The notes under the pieces were generated by a model, which saw only the letters and a list, made by a program, of their open reading frames with translations, was not told the origin of the DNA and did not search any database. DNA of 64,000 nucleotides from Humidesulfovibrio mexicanus (GTDB lineage: Bacteria > Desulfobacterota > Desulfovibrionia > Desulfovibrionales > Desulfovibrionaceae). The stretch lies in contig NZ_FZOC01000009.1 in NCBI RefSeq assembly GCF_900188225.1, forward strand, positions 18,544 to 82,543, in the 5' to 3' direction. Position 1 is the first letter of the stretch. Each line of letters starts with the position of its first letter. Below, piece after piece: positions 53,230 through 62,301 of this stretch. Both the position numbers and the translations under genes were made by a program.

Positions 53230-53865
53230 ATGTCCCTTCACGCCCAAGGCCAGCCCACCACCCCCCTCGACCTGGAGGCCCGGCGCGACCTCGCCTTCAT
53301 GGAGGCCGTGGCGCGCGAAAGCGGACAGGATCTCAAAAGCTGCTACCAGTGCGGCAACTGCACCGCGGGCTGCGCCTACAGCCATGACTTCGACATCCCC
53401 GTGCACAAGGTGATGCGGCTGGTGCAGCTGGGCCAGCGCGAGGAGGCCCTCTCCTGCCGCTCCATATGGCTGTGCGCCACCTGCCAGGCCTGCACCACCC
53501 GCTGCCCCAACAACATCGACGTGGCGCGGGTGATGGACGTGCTGCGGCACATGGCGCGGCGCGCAGGCCACGCCCCGGAACGCCTGGTCAAGACCTTCGC
53601 CGACGGCTTTCTTGCCAGCGTGGCCCGGCACGGCCGCGTGTTCGAGGTGGGTCTGGCCGCCGTGTTCGCCCTCAAAAGCGGCAAGCCCCTGCAGGACGCC
53701 TGCCTGGGTCCGGCCATGCTCTCGCGCGGCAAGCTCTCGCTTCTGCCCCACGAACCCAGCGCCCAGGCCAAGGCCGAGGTAGCGGGCATCTTCGAGCGTT
53801 TCGCCAGGCAAAAGGCGCGCGCGCACGGCGCAACGAGCGCCCCTGACACGGGGGACGGACAATGA
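53230..53865 (+). CDS. hdrC: HdrC-like heterodisulfide-reductase-type iron-sulfur subunit
   Basis: 211 residues. Two [4Fe-4S] motifs, CYQCGNCTAGC and CATCQACTTRC followed by CP, in the HdrC arrangement, passing electrons between HdrA and HdrB. The ATG follows ggagga; the open frame upstream is not coding-like. It starts the hdrCBA-mvhD-floxCBA operon (overlap of 4 nt with hdrB). In Desulfovibrio, Flox-Hdr couples NADH with ferredoxin and a thiol-disulfide (DsrC-type) cofactor. Confidence 0.9.
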   Translation: MSLHAQGQPTTPLDLEARRDLAFMEAVARESGQDLKSCYQCGNCTAGCAYSHDFDIPVHKVMRLVQLGQREEALSCRSIWLCATCQACTTRCPNNIDVARVMDVLRHMARRAGHAPERLVKTFADGFLASVARHGRVFEVGLAAVFALKSGKPLQDACLGPAMLSRGKLSLLPHEPSAQAKAEVAGIFERFARQKARAHGATSAPDTGDGQ

Positions 53866-54782
53866 GCGCGCGCCTGGGCTATTACCCCGGCTGCTCGCAA
53901 AGCGGCACCGCGGCGGAAAACGACATTTCCAGCCGCGCCTGCCTGGCCGCCCTGGGCATCGGCATGTCCGACGTGCCGGACTGGACCTGCTGCGGCAGCA
54001 CGCCCGCGCACACCGTGGACCATCATCTTGCCGGGGCCCTGGCCGCGCGCAACCTCCTGCAGGCCGAGGCCGCCGGGTTCGGCTGCATCGCCACCCCGTG
54101 CCCCAGCTGCCTGGCCGCCCTCAAGACGGCCGACGCGCACCTGGCCGAGCCCGCGTACAAAGCCGCCGTGGAACGCCTGCTGGGCCGCGCCGCGCCCGGC
54201 CCCATGGAGTCCAAAAGCGTGCTCCAGGTGCTCATGGAGCAGGCCGGGCCGCAGGGCGTCAAGGCCCGCGTCACGCGGCCGCTCACCGGGCTCAAGGTGG
54301 CCTGCTACTACGGCTGCCTCCTGAACAGGCCGCCGGGGCTCATGGCCTTCGACGACCCCGAAAACCCCACGGCCATGGACGAGCTCATGGCCGCCTGCGG
54401 GGCCACCGTGGTGGACTATCCCTTCAAGACCGAATGCTGCGGCGCGGCCTTCGCCATGCCCCGGCTCGACGTGATGCGGCGGCTCACGGCGCGGCTGCTG
54501 GACATGGCGGCGGAGTGCGGCGCGGACGCAATCGCCGTGGCCTGCCCCCTGTGCCAGATGAACCTGGACCTGCGGCGCGGCCAAGCTAACACGGCGGCGC
54601 GCGCGCCCCACGCCATGCCCGTGCCCTACTTCACCCAGCTCATGGGCCTGGCCCTGGGCCTGCCCGAGGCCGACCTGGCCCTCTCCAAGCTGGTGCTGCC
54701 GCTCGCCCCGGCCCTGGATGCCGCCACCGCCCGCCAGGCCGAGGCCGCCAAAAACGGCAAGGAGGACGCCCCATGCGCATAG
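53862..54782 (+). CDS. hdrB: HdrB-like subunit with two CCG domains
   Basis: 306 residues. Two cysteine-rich CCG domains: the first with DWTCCGSTPAHTVDHHL and the second with KTECCGAAFAMPR, which hold the noncubane [4Fe-4S] clusters in methanogen HdrB and cleave disulfides. The opening MSARLGYYPGCSQSGTA has the first Cys. Overlaps hdrC by 4 nt and hdrA by 10 nt. Confidence 0.92.
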   Translation: MSARLGYYPGCSQSGTAAENDISSRACLAALGIGMSDVPDWTCCGSTPAHTVDHHLAGALAARNLLQAEAAGFGCIATPCPSCLAALKTADAHLAEPAYKAAVERLLGRAAPGPMESKSVLQVLMEQAGPQGVKARVTRPLTGLKVACYYGCLLNRPPGLMAFDDPENPTAMDELMAACGATVVDYPFKTECCGAAFAMPRLDVMRRLTARLLDMAAECGADAIAVACPLCQMNLDLRRGQANTAARAPHAMPVPYFTQLMGLALGLPEADLALSKLVLPLAPALDAATARQAEAAKNGKEDAPCA

Positions 54783-56767
54783 GCGTCATGATCTGCCACT
54801 GCGGCAACAACATCGCCGCCACCGTGGACTGCGAGGCCGTGGCCCAGGCAGCGCGCGAATTCCCGGACGTTGTTTTCGCCACGGACCACATGTACGCTTG
54901 TTCCGACCCCGGCCAAAAGAGCATCGAGCAGGCCATCGTGGACCTCAAGCTCGACGGCGTGGTGGTGGCCTCCTGCTCGCCCAGGATGCACGAGCAGACC
55001 TTCCGCCGCGCGGTGGAGCGCGCGGGCCTGAACCGCTACATGTTCGAAATGGCCAACATCCGCGAGCATGTGGCCTGGGTTTCGCTGGACCGCAAGCGCA
55101 ACACGCAAAAGGCCATCGACCTGGTGCGCATGGCCGTGGAAAAGCTGCGCGTGGACCGGCCGCTCACCCCCAAGAGCTTCGAGGTGCAAAAGCGCGTGCT
55201 CATCGTGGGCGGCGGCGTGGCCGGCATCCAGGCCGCGCTGGACTGCGCCGAGGGCGGGCTTGAGGTGGTGCTGGTGGAGAAGAAAAGCTCCATCGGCGGC
55301 ATCATGAGCAAGCTGGACAAGACCTTCCCCACCATCGACTGCTCCGTGTGCGTGCTGGGCCCCAAGATGGTGGACTGCGGGCAGCATCCGCGCATCACCC
55401 TGCACGCCCTTTCCGAGGTGGACGAGGTCTCCGGCTACGTGGGCAACTTCGAGGTCAAGATCAGAAAGCGCGCCACCTATGTGGACTGGACGAAATGCAC
55501 CGGCTGCGGGGCCTGCCAGGAAAAATGCCCCAGCAAGAAGGTGCCCGACGCCTTCAACGAAAACGTCAGCTGCACCACGGCCATAGGCATCCCCTTTCCC
55601 CAGGCCATTCCCAAGCGCGCGACCATAAACGCCGCCCACTGCATCCGCCTCACCAAGGGCAAGTGCGGCAACTGCGAACGGGTGTGCCCCACCGGGGCCA
55701 TCGATTTCGACATGCAGGACGAGGTGGTGACCGAAAAGGTGGGCGCCATCATCGCGGCCACGGGCATCGGGCTTTTCGACCACACGAAGCTCGGCGAATA
55801 CGGCGCGGGCAGGTACCCGGACGTGGTCACCTCCCTGGCCTACGAGCGGATGCTCTCGGCCTCCGGCCCCACGGCCGGGCACATCAAGCGCCCAAGCGAC
55901 GGCAAAGAGCCCAAGACCGTGGCCTTCATCTCCTGCGTGGGCAGCCGCGACCGCAGCGTGGACCGGCCGTACTGCTCGAACTTCTGCTGCATGTACACGG
56001 CCAAGCAGGCCATCCTCACCCGCGACCACATCCCCGATTCGCGCGCGTACGTGTTCTACATGGACATCCGCGCGGGCGGCAAGGGCTACGAGGAGTTTGT
56101 GCGCCGCGCCCAGGAGGAATACGGCGTGGAGTACGTGCGCGGCCGCGTGGCCCACATCCACCCGGTGCAGGGGCCGGAGGGCGGGCAGCTTTTGGTGCGC
56201 GCCGCGGACACGCTTCTTGGCCGACAAGTGGAGCTGGCCGCGGATCTGGTGGTGCTTGCGGTCGGGGCCGAGGCCTCGCCCGGCGCCCCGGACCTGGCCG
56301 AAAAGCTGCGCATCTCCTACGATCACTATGGCTTCTTTCTGGAAAGCCACCCCAAGCTCCGCCCGGTGGAGACCAACACCGTGGGCGTGTACCTGGCCGG
56401 AGCCTGCCAGGGGCCCAAGGACATTCCGGCCAGCGTGGCCCAGGCCAGCGCGGCTGCGGGCAAGGTGCTGGCCCTGCTCTCCAAGGACACGCTCGAAAGC
56501 GACCCGCAGATCGCCCAGGTGCGCGCCACGCGCTGCATCGGCTGCGGCAAGTGCGAGCGCACCTGCCCCTTCGGCGCCATCCGGATGCGCGAATTGCGCG
56601 ACGGCAGCAAACGCGCCGAGGTGGTGGAGACCGTGTGCCAGGGCTGCGGCATCTGCTCCGTCACCTGCCCCGTGCGGGCCATACAGCTCGCCCACTTCAC
56701 CGACTCGCAACTGCTCGCGGAGGTCAACGCCCTATGCAGGACATGGGACGAGACTACAGAATCATAG
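54773..56767 (+). CDS. hdrA: HdrA-like FAD and iron-sulfur bifurcation subunit
   Basis: 664 residues. N-terminal domain (MRIGVMICHCGNNI), then FAD-binding VLIVGGGVAGIQAAL (about 142-156) and the conserved KLDKTFPTIDCSVCVLGPKMVD. Ferredoxin-like clusters occur in CTGCGACQEKC, CGNCERVC, CIGCGKCERTC and CQGCGICSVTC. This is the family where flavin-based electron bifurcation takes place. The C-terminus runs 34 nt into the mvhD-like gene. Confidence 0.94.
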   Translation: MRIGVMICHCGNNIAATVDCEAVAQAAREFPDVVFATDHMYACSDPGQKSIEQAIVDLKLDGVVVASCSPRMHEQTFRRAVERAGLNRYMFEMANIREHVAWVSLDRKRNTQKAIDLVRMAVEKLRVDRPLTPKSFEVQKRVLIVGGGVAGIQAALDCAEGGLEVVLVEKKSSIGGIMSKLDKTFPTIDCSVCVLGPKMVDCGQHPRITLHALSEVDEVSGYVGNFEVKIRKRATYVDWTKCTGCGACQEKCPSKKVPDAFNENVSCTTAIGIPFPQAIPKRATINAAHCIRLTKGKCGNCERVCPTGAIDFDMQDEVVTEKVGAIIAATGIGLFDHTKLGEYGAGRYPDVVTSLAYERMLSASGPTAGHIKRPSDGKEPKTVAFISCVGSRDRSVDRPYCSNFCCMYTAKQAILTRDHIPDSRAYVFYMDIRAGGKGYEEFVRRAQEEYGVEYVRGRVAHIHPVQGPEGGQLLVRAADTLLGRQVELAADLVVLAVGAEASPGAPDLAEKLRISYDHYGFFLESHPKLRPVETNTVGVYLAGACQGPKDIPASVAQASAAAGKVLALLSKDTLESDPQIAQVRATRCIGCGKCERTCPFGAIRMRELRDGSKRAEVVETVCQGCGICSVTCPVRAIQLAHFTDSQLLAEVNALCRTWDETTES

Positions 56768-57381
56768 GCTTTTTGTGCAACTGGTGCTCGTACGGCGGGG
56801 CCGATGCGGCGGGCGTGGCGCGCTTCAGCCAGCCCACGGACCTGCGCATCATCCGTGTGCCGTGCTCCGGCCGGGTGGACCCCATGTTCGTGGCCAAGGC
56901 GCTTTTGTCCGGGGCCGACGGCGTGCTCGTCTCCGGCTGCCACCCGCGCGACTGCCACTACTCCGAGGGCAATTTCTACGCCCGCAGACGCCTGGAGATG
57001 CTGCGCCGCTTCCTGCCCATCATGGGCGTCAACGAGGGGCGCTTCGAATACATCTGGGTCTCGGCCTCGGAAGGCTCGCGCTGGCGCGACATGGTCACCA
57101 GCTTCACCGAGAAGATCCACGCCCTGGGTCCCATGCCGCGCATGGCCGAGCCCGTGCGCACCATGTGCCAGCTTTCCGGAATGCTTGGACAATCCCTGGC
57201 GCAGCCGGACATGGGCGCGGAGCCCCTCTCGGACCGGCAGGTCCAGACCGTTCTATCGGGCGAGCCCAGGCTGCCGGACTGGAGCAAGCCGCCGCGCGTG
57301 GAGCCGCGCGCCGATGCCCTGCTCTCGGCCAGCGACATCGCGGGCCTGGCGGACAAGGAGGAGAACGGCCATGGCCGATGA
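56734..57381 (+). CDS. floxD: MvhD/FloxD-like [2Fe-2S] electron-transfer subunit
   Basis: 215 residues. LCNWCSYGGADAAG and VPCSGRVDPMFVAKALLSGADGVLVSGCHPRDCHYSEGN are the MvhD cysteine pattern, the link between hydrogenase- or Flox-type modules and HdrA. The C-terminal 75 residues are an extra tail. The start ATG 56734 is set by ggagg 10 nt upstream; it overlaps hdrA by 34 nt and the next gene by 11 nt. Confidence 0.88.
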   Translation: MQDMGRDYRIIGFLCNWCSYGGADAAGVARFSQPTDLRIIRVPCSGRVDPMFVAKALLSGADGVLVSGCHPRDCHYSEGNFYARRRLEMLRRFLPIMGVNEGRFEYIWVSASEGSRWRDMVTSFTEKIHALGPMPRMAEPVRTMCQLSGMLGQSLAQPDMGAEPLSDRQVQTVLSGEPRLPDWSKPPRVEPRADALLSASDIAGLADKEENGHGR

Positions 57382-58339
57382 CCAGCGCGCCCGGACACTG
57401 CGCGAGGCCGTGGCCCGCGAACTGCCCAACGTGGACTTCGTGCTGGGCTACGCGCGCGGCTTCGACGCCCTGCACGCCACGCCCGTCACCGTGCGCACGG
57501 AAGCGGACGCCCAGAAGCTCATCTTCGACGAAACCTGCGTGCAGAACCTGGCCACCAGCCTCTACGGCCTTACGGACAAGCGCGTGGGCATCGTGGTCAA
57601 GGGCTGCGATTCGCGCTCCATCGTCGAACTGCTGCAGGAAAAACTGCTCGACCGCTCCAAGCTGGTGGTTTTCGGCATCCCCTGCGACGGCGTGCTGGAC
57701 CTGGCCAAGATCCGCGTGCGCGCGGACACGAGCCAGGTGCGCGCGGCGGACATGGATGGCGAGGAGCTGCGCCTGCAAACGCCCGAAGGCGAAAAACGGC
57801 TGCCCCGCAGCGAGGTGCTGGCCGACAAGTGCCTGCGCTGCCGCTACCCCAACCCGCTCGTGGCCGACCATGTCATCGGCCCGGAGCTGACCCCGGCGGC
57901 CGCCGAGGACACCTACGCCGACCTGGAGGGCTTTGAGAAGCTGAGCGCGAGGGAGCGCTTCGATTTCTGGAAACGGCAGATGAGCCGCTGCATCCGCTGC
58001 TACGCCTGCAGGAACGCCTGCCCGCTGTGCGTGTGCAAGCACGTGTGCCTGGCCGACAGCCGCGATCCGCACTGGCTTTCGGCCGAATCGACCCTGCAGG
58101 AGAAATGGCTGTTCCAGGTGATGCACGCCCTGCACCTGGCCGGGCGCTGCACCGAATGCGGCGAATGCCAGCGCTCCTGCCCCATGGGCATTCCGCTGCT
58201 CCTGCTCAAGCGCAAGATGAACCGGGAGCTGAAGGACGTGTTCAACTACGAGGCCGGGGTGGACCTGGAGGCCGTGCCCCCGCTGCACACCTTCCAGATG
58301 GAGGAGGAGAAGATCTCCGACCGGGGGCTGCTATGGTGA
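57371..58339 (+). CDS. floxC: FloxC-like iron-sulfur protein
   Basis: 322 residues. First part resembles coenzyme F420 hydrogenase/dehydrogenase beta-type proteins (GIVVKGCDSRSIVELLQEKLL; GIPCDGVLDL). The C-terminal half has ferredoxin clusters: CLRCRYPNP, CIRCYACRNACPLCVCKHVCLAD and CTECGECQRSCP. Fits FloxC of the Flox complex, an electron shuttle between the flavin subunit and Hdr. Overlaps both neighbours (11 nt and 7 nt). Confidence 0.82.
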   Translation: MADDQRARTLREAVARELPNVDFVLGYARGFDALHATPVTVRTEADAQKLIFDETCVQNLATSLYGLTDKRVGIVVKGCDSRSIVELLQEKLLDRSKLVVFGIPCDGVLDLAKIRVRADTSQVRAADMDGEELRLQTPEGEKRLPRSEVLADKCLRCRYPNPLVADHVIGPELTPAAAEDTYADLEGFEKLSARERFDFWKRQMSRCIRCYACRNACPLCVCKHVCLADSRDPHWLSAESTLQEKWLFQVMHALHLAGRCTECGECQRSCPMGIPLLLLKRKMNRELKDVFNYEAGVDLEAVPPLHTFQMEEEKISDRGLLW

Positions 58340-59406
58340 TGAAGTTTCTTGCCGCAAGCGCCCTGCCGGACATCGCCGCCGCCTGGGCCAGGGATGTGCG
58401 CCTGCTGGCCCCGGTGCGCGAGGGCCAGGCCGTGGTGTACCGCCCCTGGGCGCCGGACATGCGCCCCTTCCTGGGCCGGACGCCCACGACCTCGGCCAAG
58501 GAGGCCCTGCTGCCCCAGACCGAGGATCTTCTGACCTACGCCTACCGCAAGGACGCGGACGACCTGACCCGCACCGAGGTCTTCGTGGCCGAGCCCCTGC
58601 CGCCGGAGCCCACCCTGGTGCTGGGCTGCCGCCCCTGCGATGCGCGCGGGCGCGCGCTGCTGGACCGCGTGCTGGTGGAACGCGGCGCGGCCGACTCCCT
58701 CTATGCGGCCAAGCGGGGGGCCACCCTCTTCGTCACCGTGGCCTGTGAAAGCATGAAGAACACCTGTTTCTGCCACTGGACCGGCGGCGGCCCCGCCTCC
58801 GAGGACGGCTCCGACGTGCTGCTCTTCGCCGTGGCGGCCGATGGCGGCGGACACGTGGCCAAGCCCCTCACCCCGGAGGGGGAGAGGCTGCTTGCCGCCC
58901 TGCCCGAAGCATCGGCCCAGGCCAGGGACGAGATGGCGGACAGACTCGCCCGGATGCCGGAGCCAGCCCCGGCCCCGGATCTCTCCGGCGCGCCGGAGGC
59001 CTTCCTCAAGGCCTTCGATGACTTGGACTTCTGGACCGACCAGAGCGCGCGCTGCCTGTCCTGCGGGATATGCACGTTCCTCTGCCCCACCTGCTCCTGC
59101 TTCAACATCACCGACGAGGCCAGCGGCATGAAGGGCAGACGCATCCGCACCTGGGACACCTGCATGAGCGCCCTGTACACCCTGGAGGGCAGCGGCCACA
59201 ATCCGCGCCCCAGCCGGGCGCACCGCCTGCGCAACCGCGTGGGGCACAAGTTCTGCTACCACCCGCAGGAGTATCCCGGCCAGGGCCGGGGCGGCCAGCC
59301 GGAGTTCTCCTGCACGGGCTGTGGCCGATGCATCAAGTCCTGCCCGGTGTCCGTGGACATCCGGCGCGTGGTGCTGGACATTCTGGAGAAAGGCGGCGGA
59401 CAGTGA
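58333..59406 (+). CDS. floxB: FloxB-like 4Fe-4S dicluster protein
   Basis: 357 residues. N-terminal part as in the beta subunit of sulfhydrogenases/anaerobic sulfite reductase A (LGCRPCDARGRALLDRVLVERG; TVACESMKNTCFCHWTGGG). C-terminal dicluster: CLSCGICTFLCPTCSC and CTGCGRCIKSCP. It takes electrons from FloxA. Start ATG at 58333 overlaps the previous stop; another ATG at 58339. Confidence 0.85.
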   Translation: MVMKFLAASALPDIAAAWARDVRLLAPVREGQAVVYRPWAPDMRPFLGRTPTTSAKEALLPQTEDLLTYAYRKDADDLTRTEVFVAEPLPPEPTLVLGCRPCDARGRALLDRVLVERGAADSLYAAKRGATLFVTVACESMKNTCFCHWTGGGPASEDGSDVLLFAVAADGGGHVAKPLTPEGERLLAALPEASAQARDEMADRLARMPEPAPAPDLSGAPEAFLKAFDDLDFWTDQSARCLSCGICTFLCPTCSCFNITDEASGMKGRRIRTWDTCMSALYTLEGSGHNPRPSRAHRLRNRVGHKFCYHPQEYPGQGRGGQPEFSCTGCGRCIKSCPVSVDIRRVVLDILEKGGGQ

Positions 59407-60233
59407 GCGCGAATCCCTACATCCCCATGCTCGGCGTCATCGTCGAGACCTTTGACGAGACCCCGGACATCAAGACCTTCCGCGTGCGGCTGAAAGACGA
59501 GGAGGCCATGGCGCGCTTCCGCTTCGAGCCGGGGCAGGTGGCGCAGCTCTCCGTGTTCGGCGCCGGGGAGAGCACCTTCGTCATCTGCTCGCCGCCCACC
59601 CGCATGGACTTTCTGCAGTTCACCGTCATGCGCGTGGGCGAGCTGACCCACCGCCTGCACACCCTGCGCCAGGGCGACCCCGTGGGCGTGCGCGCGCCGC
59701 TGGGCAACCACTTCGACCACCAGTCCATGAAGGGCAAGGACATCGTGTTCATCGGCGGCGGGCTGGGGCTGGCCCCCTTGCGCACGCTGCTGTTGTTCAT
59801 GCTGGACAACCGCGCCGACTACGGCGACATCACGCTCATCTATGGCGGCCGCAGCCCGGAACACCTGTGCTTCAAGGCCGAACTGGCCCAGTGGGCCGCG
59901 CGCGGCGACATGCGCGTGGAGCTCACCGTGGACAATCCGGACAAGGGCTGGTCCGGGCGCACCGGCGTGGTGCCCGCCGTGCTCACGGAGCTGGCCGTCA
60001 GCCCGAAAAACGCCGTGGCCGTCACCTGCGGGCCGCCCATCATGATCCGCTTCACCATCCAGGCCCTGGCCGCCCTCGGCTTCTCCGACGAGCAGATCGT
60101 CACCACCCTGGAGCGGCGCATGAAGTGCGGCATCGGCCTGTGCGGACGCTGCAACATCGGCGACAAGTTCGTGTGCGTGGATGGCCCGGTGTTCACCCAG
60201 GCCCAGCTGAAAACACTGCCCCAGGAATTCTAG
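59403..60233 (+). CDS. floxA: FloxA-like FAD/NAD(P)-binding oxidoreductase
   Basis: 276 residues, GTG start overlapping the floxB stop (GTGA). Ferredoxin-reductase fold: FAD region FRFEPGQVAQLSVFGAGESTF and GDPVGVRAPLGNHF, NAD region FIGGGLGLAPLRTLLLFML, and a C-terminal [2Fe-2S] cluster CGIGLCGRCNIGDKFVC. This is the NADH-oxidising entry of the Flox-Hdr complex. It ends the operon. Confidence 0.9.
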   Translation: MSANPYIPMLGVIVETFDETPDIKTFRVRLKDEEAMARFRFEPGQVAQLSVFGAGESTFVICSPPTRMDFLQFTVMRVGELTHRLHTLRQGDPVGVRAPLGNHFDHQSMKGKDIVFIGGGLGLAPLRTLLLFMLDNRADYGDITLIYGGRSPEHLCFKAELAQWAARGDMRVELTVDNPDKGWSGRTGVVPAVLTELAVSPKNAVAVTCGPPIMIRFTIQALAALGFSDEQIVTTLERRMKCGIGLCGRCNIGDKFVCVDGPVFTQAQLKTLPQEF

Positions 60234-60375
60234 CTGCGGCGGTGCAAGCCGTGCGTGCAACCGGCCCCATCCGGCAGATTGGCGCCTCGCCGTGCAATAC
60301 GGTGCGATTCCTGTAGAAGATGTCTTCGTGGAGCCAGCGGCCAAGGAGAGTGCCGCGCGCCAAGGCCTGGGCCGA

Positions 60376-60507
60376 CCACAGCACCGGCAGCAGCCACACG
60401 CACACCAGCATGACGATCAGGGTCAGGGGCAGGCCTATCTTCACATAGTCGGTGAAGCGGTACCCGCCTGGCCCCATGACCAGCAGGTGAGCCGGATGCG
60501 AAAGGGG
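60376..60507 (-). pseudogene. Remnant of an SLC13-family permease C-terminus
   Basis: Reading the minus strand, codons give PLSHPAHLLVMGPGGYRF, then TDYVKIGLPLTLIVMLVCVWLLPVLW, the end of SLC13/DASS di- and tricarboxylate transporters (…HPANLLVMGPGGYRFSDY… followed by one last helix). Upstream in the same frame the likeness stops after about 10 codons and the smr gene ends at 60539, so only about 44 codons survive. The open frame goes on to 60193 but with no likeness. A decayed gene; it fills most of the 305-nt gap between floxA and smr. Confidence 0.7.
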
Positions 60508-60538
60508 GCCGGGAGGACGCGGCCTTGCGGACCCGCCC

Positions 60539-61306
60539 CTAGCGCTCCATCTCTTCCCAGTTCATCTGCTTGTCCCAGGCCACCTTGCCCTGGCTCTTCT
60601 TCATCTTGCGCAAGAGCACGTAGAGCGCGCCCGCGCCGCCGTCCTTGGGCTGGGCCGTGCAGAAGGCCAGGGTGATGCGCCTGAGCGGCTCGCGGGTGAG
60701 CCAGGCCTGCAGTTCCTGCCGCAGGATGCTCAGGCCCTTGGGCGAGTTCTTGCCCCGGCCGGGGATCACCAGCACCATGCGCCGCCCGGCCAGGTAGCTC
60801 TCGCGCATGAAGAACAAGAGCGAATCCAGCGCCTGGTCGGCGTTCTGGCCGTGCAGGTCCAGGTGCCCCTCCGGGGAAAGACGCCCGGCCTTGAGCTGCT
60901 GGAAGATCTTGGAATCCAGTCCGCGCACGTAGCCGTGCATGTACTCCTCGCAGAGCTCCAGCTCGAACTCCACCGGCCCCTGCATGGCCTGGCGCATAAG
61001 CCGGGCCTCCGGGTCGCCCTCCTCGTCCTCCGGCTCCGGCACGGGCGGGGGAGGCGGTTGGATCTGGCGGCCCGCGCCGCCGATCTGCTCCACCCCCTGC
61101 ATGGCGCTGAAGAACAGATGCTCGTCCGCGCCCGCCACCTCGACCTGGGGCGCGGCTTCCGGGGCTTTCGCCTTGGGTCCGGCCGGGGCCACGCGGCCCT
61201 TGGCGCCCTGGCGCAGGGCGGCCTTGGCCTGCTCCACCAGGGTCGGCTTGGCGCTCTTGAGTTTCAACTCCTTCAACGCGTCCAGCGAATGCAGCTTCTT
61301 GCTCAT
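60539..61306 (-). CDS. Smr-domain protein
   Basis: 255 residues. N-terminal charged, Pro-rich region (residues 1-130) and a C-terminal Smr domain: GHLDLHGQNADQALDSLLFFMRESYLAGRRMVLVIPGRGKNSPKG and CTAQPKDGGAGALYVLLRK. Smr domains nick or bind DNA or cleave collided-ribosome mRNA (SmrB). The HxG and GGxGA motifs are intact or nearly so (PGRG rather than HGxG). Start ATG with gaggaga. Divergent from sufC. Confidence 0.85.
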   Translation of the reverse strand: MSKKLHSLDALKELKLKSAKPTLVEQAKAALRQGAKGRVAPAGPKAKAPEAAPQVEVAGADEHLFFSAMQGVEQIGGAGRQIQPPPPPVPEPEDEEGDPEARLMRQAMQGPVEFELELCEEYMHGYVRGLDSKIFQQLKAGRLSPEGHLDLHGQNADQALDSLLFFMRESYLAGRRMVLVIPGRGKNSPKGLSILRQELQAWLTREPLRRITLAFCTAQPKDGGAGALYVLLRKMKKSQGKVAWDKQMNWEEMER

Positions 61307-61484
61307 GGGCTTCTCCTCGAAGCGGCGAGGATACACGGTTCCAGGCCGCGAGAAAAGCGGGTTCCCGGCAGAGTTCCCCACCCGGCTGGACTTCACCTGA
61401 CAAAGACGGTAGGAATCCGCTCGCAAGCCCGCCTGCCCCCCTCATCGGGAAGGCAATCCCTGGCGGGAATGAAGCGAGGCTTCC

Positions 61485-62285
61485 ATGCTCCAAATCGAAG
61501 ACCTGCGCGTCAGCATAGGCGACCGTCCGGTGCTGCGCGGCATCAATCTGCACATACGCGAGGGCGAGACCTTCATTCTCTTCGGCCCCAACGGCTCCGG
61601 CAAAACCTCGCTGCTCATGACCCTCATGGGCTTCTCCGGCTACACCGTCACCAGCGGCCGCATCCTCTTCCGCGGGCAGGACATCACCCACATGCCCATG
61701 TACGAGCGCGCGCGCTTGGGCATAGGCATGAGCTTCCAGCGCCCGCCCACCATCCACGGCCTCAAGACCCGCCACCTGGTGCGCATGTGCGCCCGTGGCC
61801 GCGAGGTGGACATCCCCGCCATGGCCGCCAAGGTCAACTTCACCGACTTCCTCGAACGCGACATCAACGCGGGCTTCTCCGGCGGCGAGATCAAACGATC
61901 GGAGCTCTTGCAGCTTATGGCGCAGAAGCCCGGCTTCGTGCTCTTCGACGAGCCGGAAAGCGGCGTGGACCTGGAGAACATGCAGCTCATCGGCAAGGTG
62001 GTGCGCCGCCTGCTGGACGGCGAGGTGGACCTGCCGCCGGGCGCCTGCGCCAAGCCGCTGAAGTGCAAGCTGCGCACAAGCGGGCTCATCATCACCCACA
62101 CGGGCTACATTCTCGACTACATCAACGCCGACCGGGGCCAGGTGCTCTACCAGGGGCGCATGTGCTGCGAGGCGCGCCCCCGCGACATCCTGGAGCACAT
62201 CAGAAGCTACGGCTACCAGGAATGCATCAAATGTCTGAACGAGCCCGGCCCCAACGGGGGCATCAACGGGCTGACCACGCTCTAG
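61485..62285 (+). CDS. sufC: SufC-type Fe-S assembly ATPase
   Basis: 266 residues. Walker A GPNGSGKTS (34-42), ABC signature FSGGEIKRSELLQLM, Walker B FVLFDEPESG. The insertion ERDINAGFSGGEIKR is typical of SufC. A C-terminal Cys pair (YQECIKCLNEPGP) is unusual. With sufB it forms a two-gene system lacking sufS, sufU or sufD, the SmsCB type seen in anaerobes, which assembles Fe-S clusters. Confidence 0.9.
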   Translation: MLQIEDLRVSIGDRPVLRGINLHIREGETFILFGPNGSGKTSLLMTLMGFSGYTVTSGRILFRGQDITHMPMYERARLGIGMSFQRPPTIHGLKTRHLVRMCARGREVDIPAMAAKVNFTDFLERDINAGFSGGEIKRSELLQLMAQKPGFVLFDEPESGVDLENMQLIGKVVRRLLDGEVDLPPGACAKPLKCKLRTSGLIITHTGYILDYINADRGQVLYQGRMCCEARPRDILEHIRSYGYQECIKCLNEPGPNGGINGLTTL

Positions 62286-62301
62286 GCCCGGGGAGATCAC
62301 G

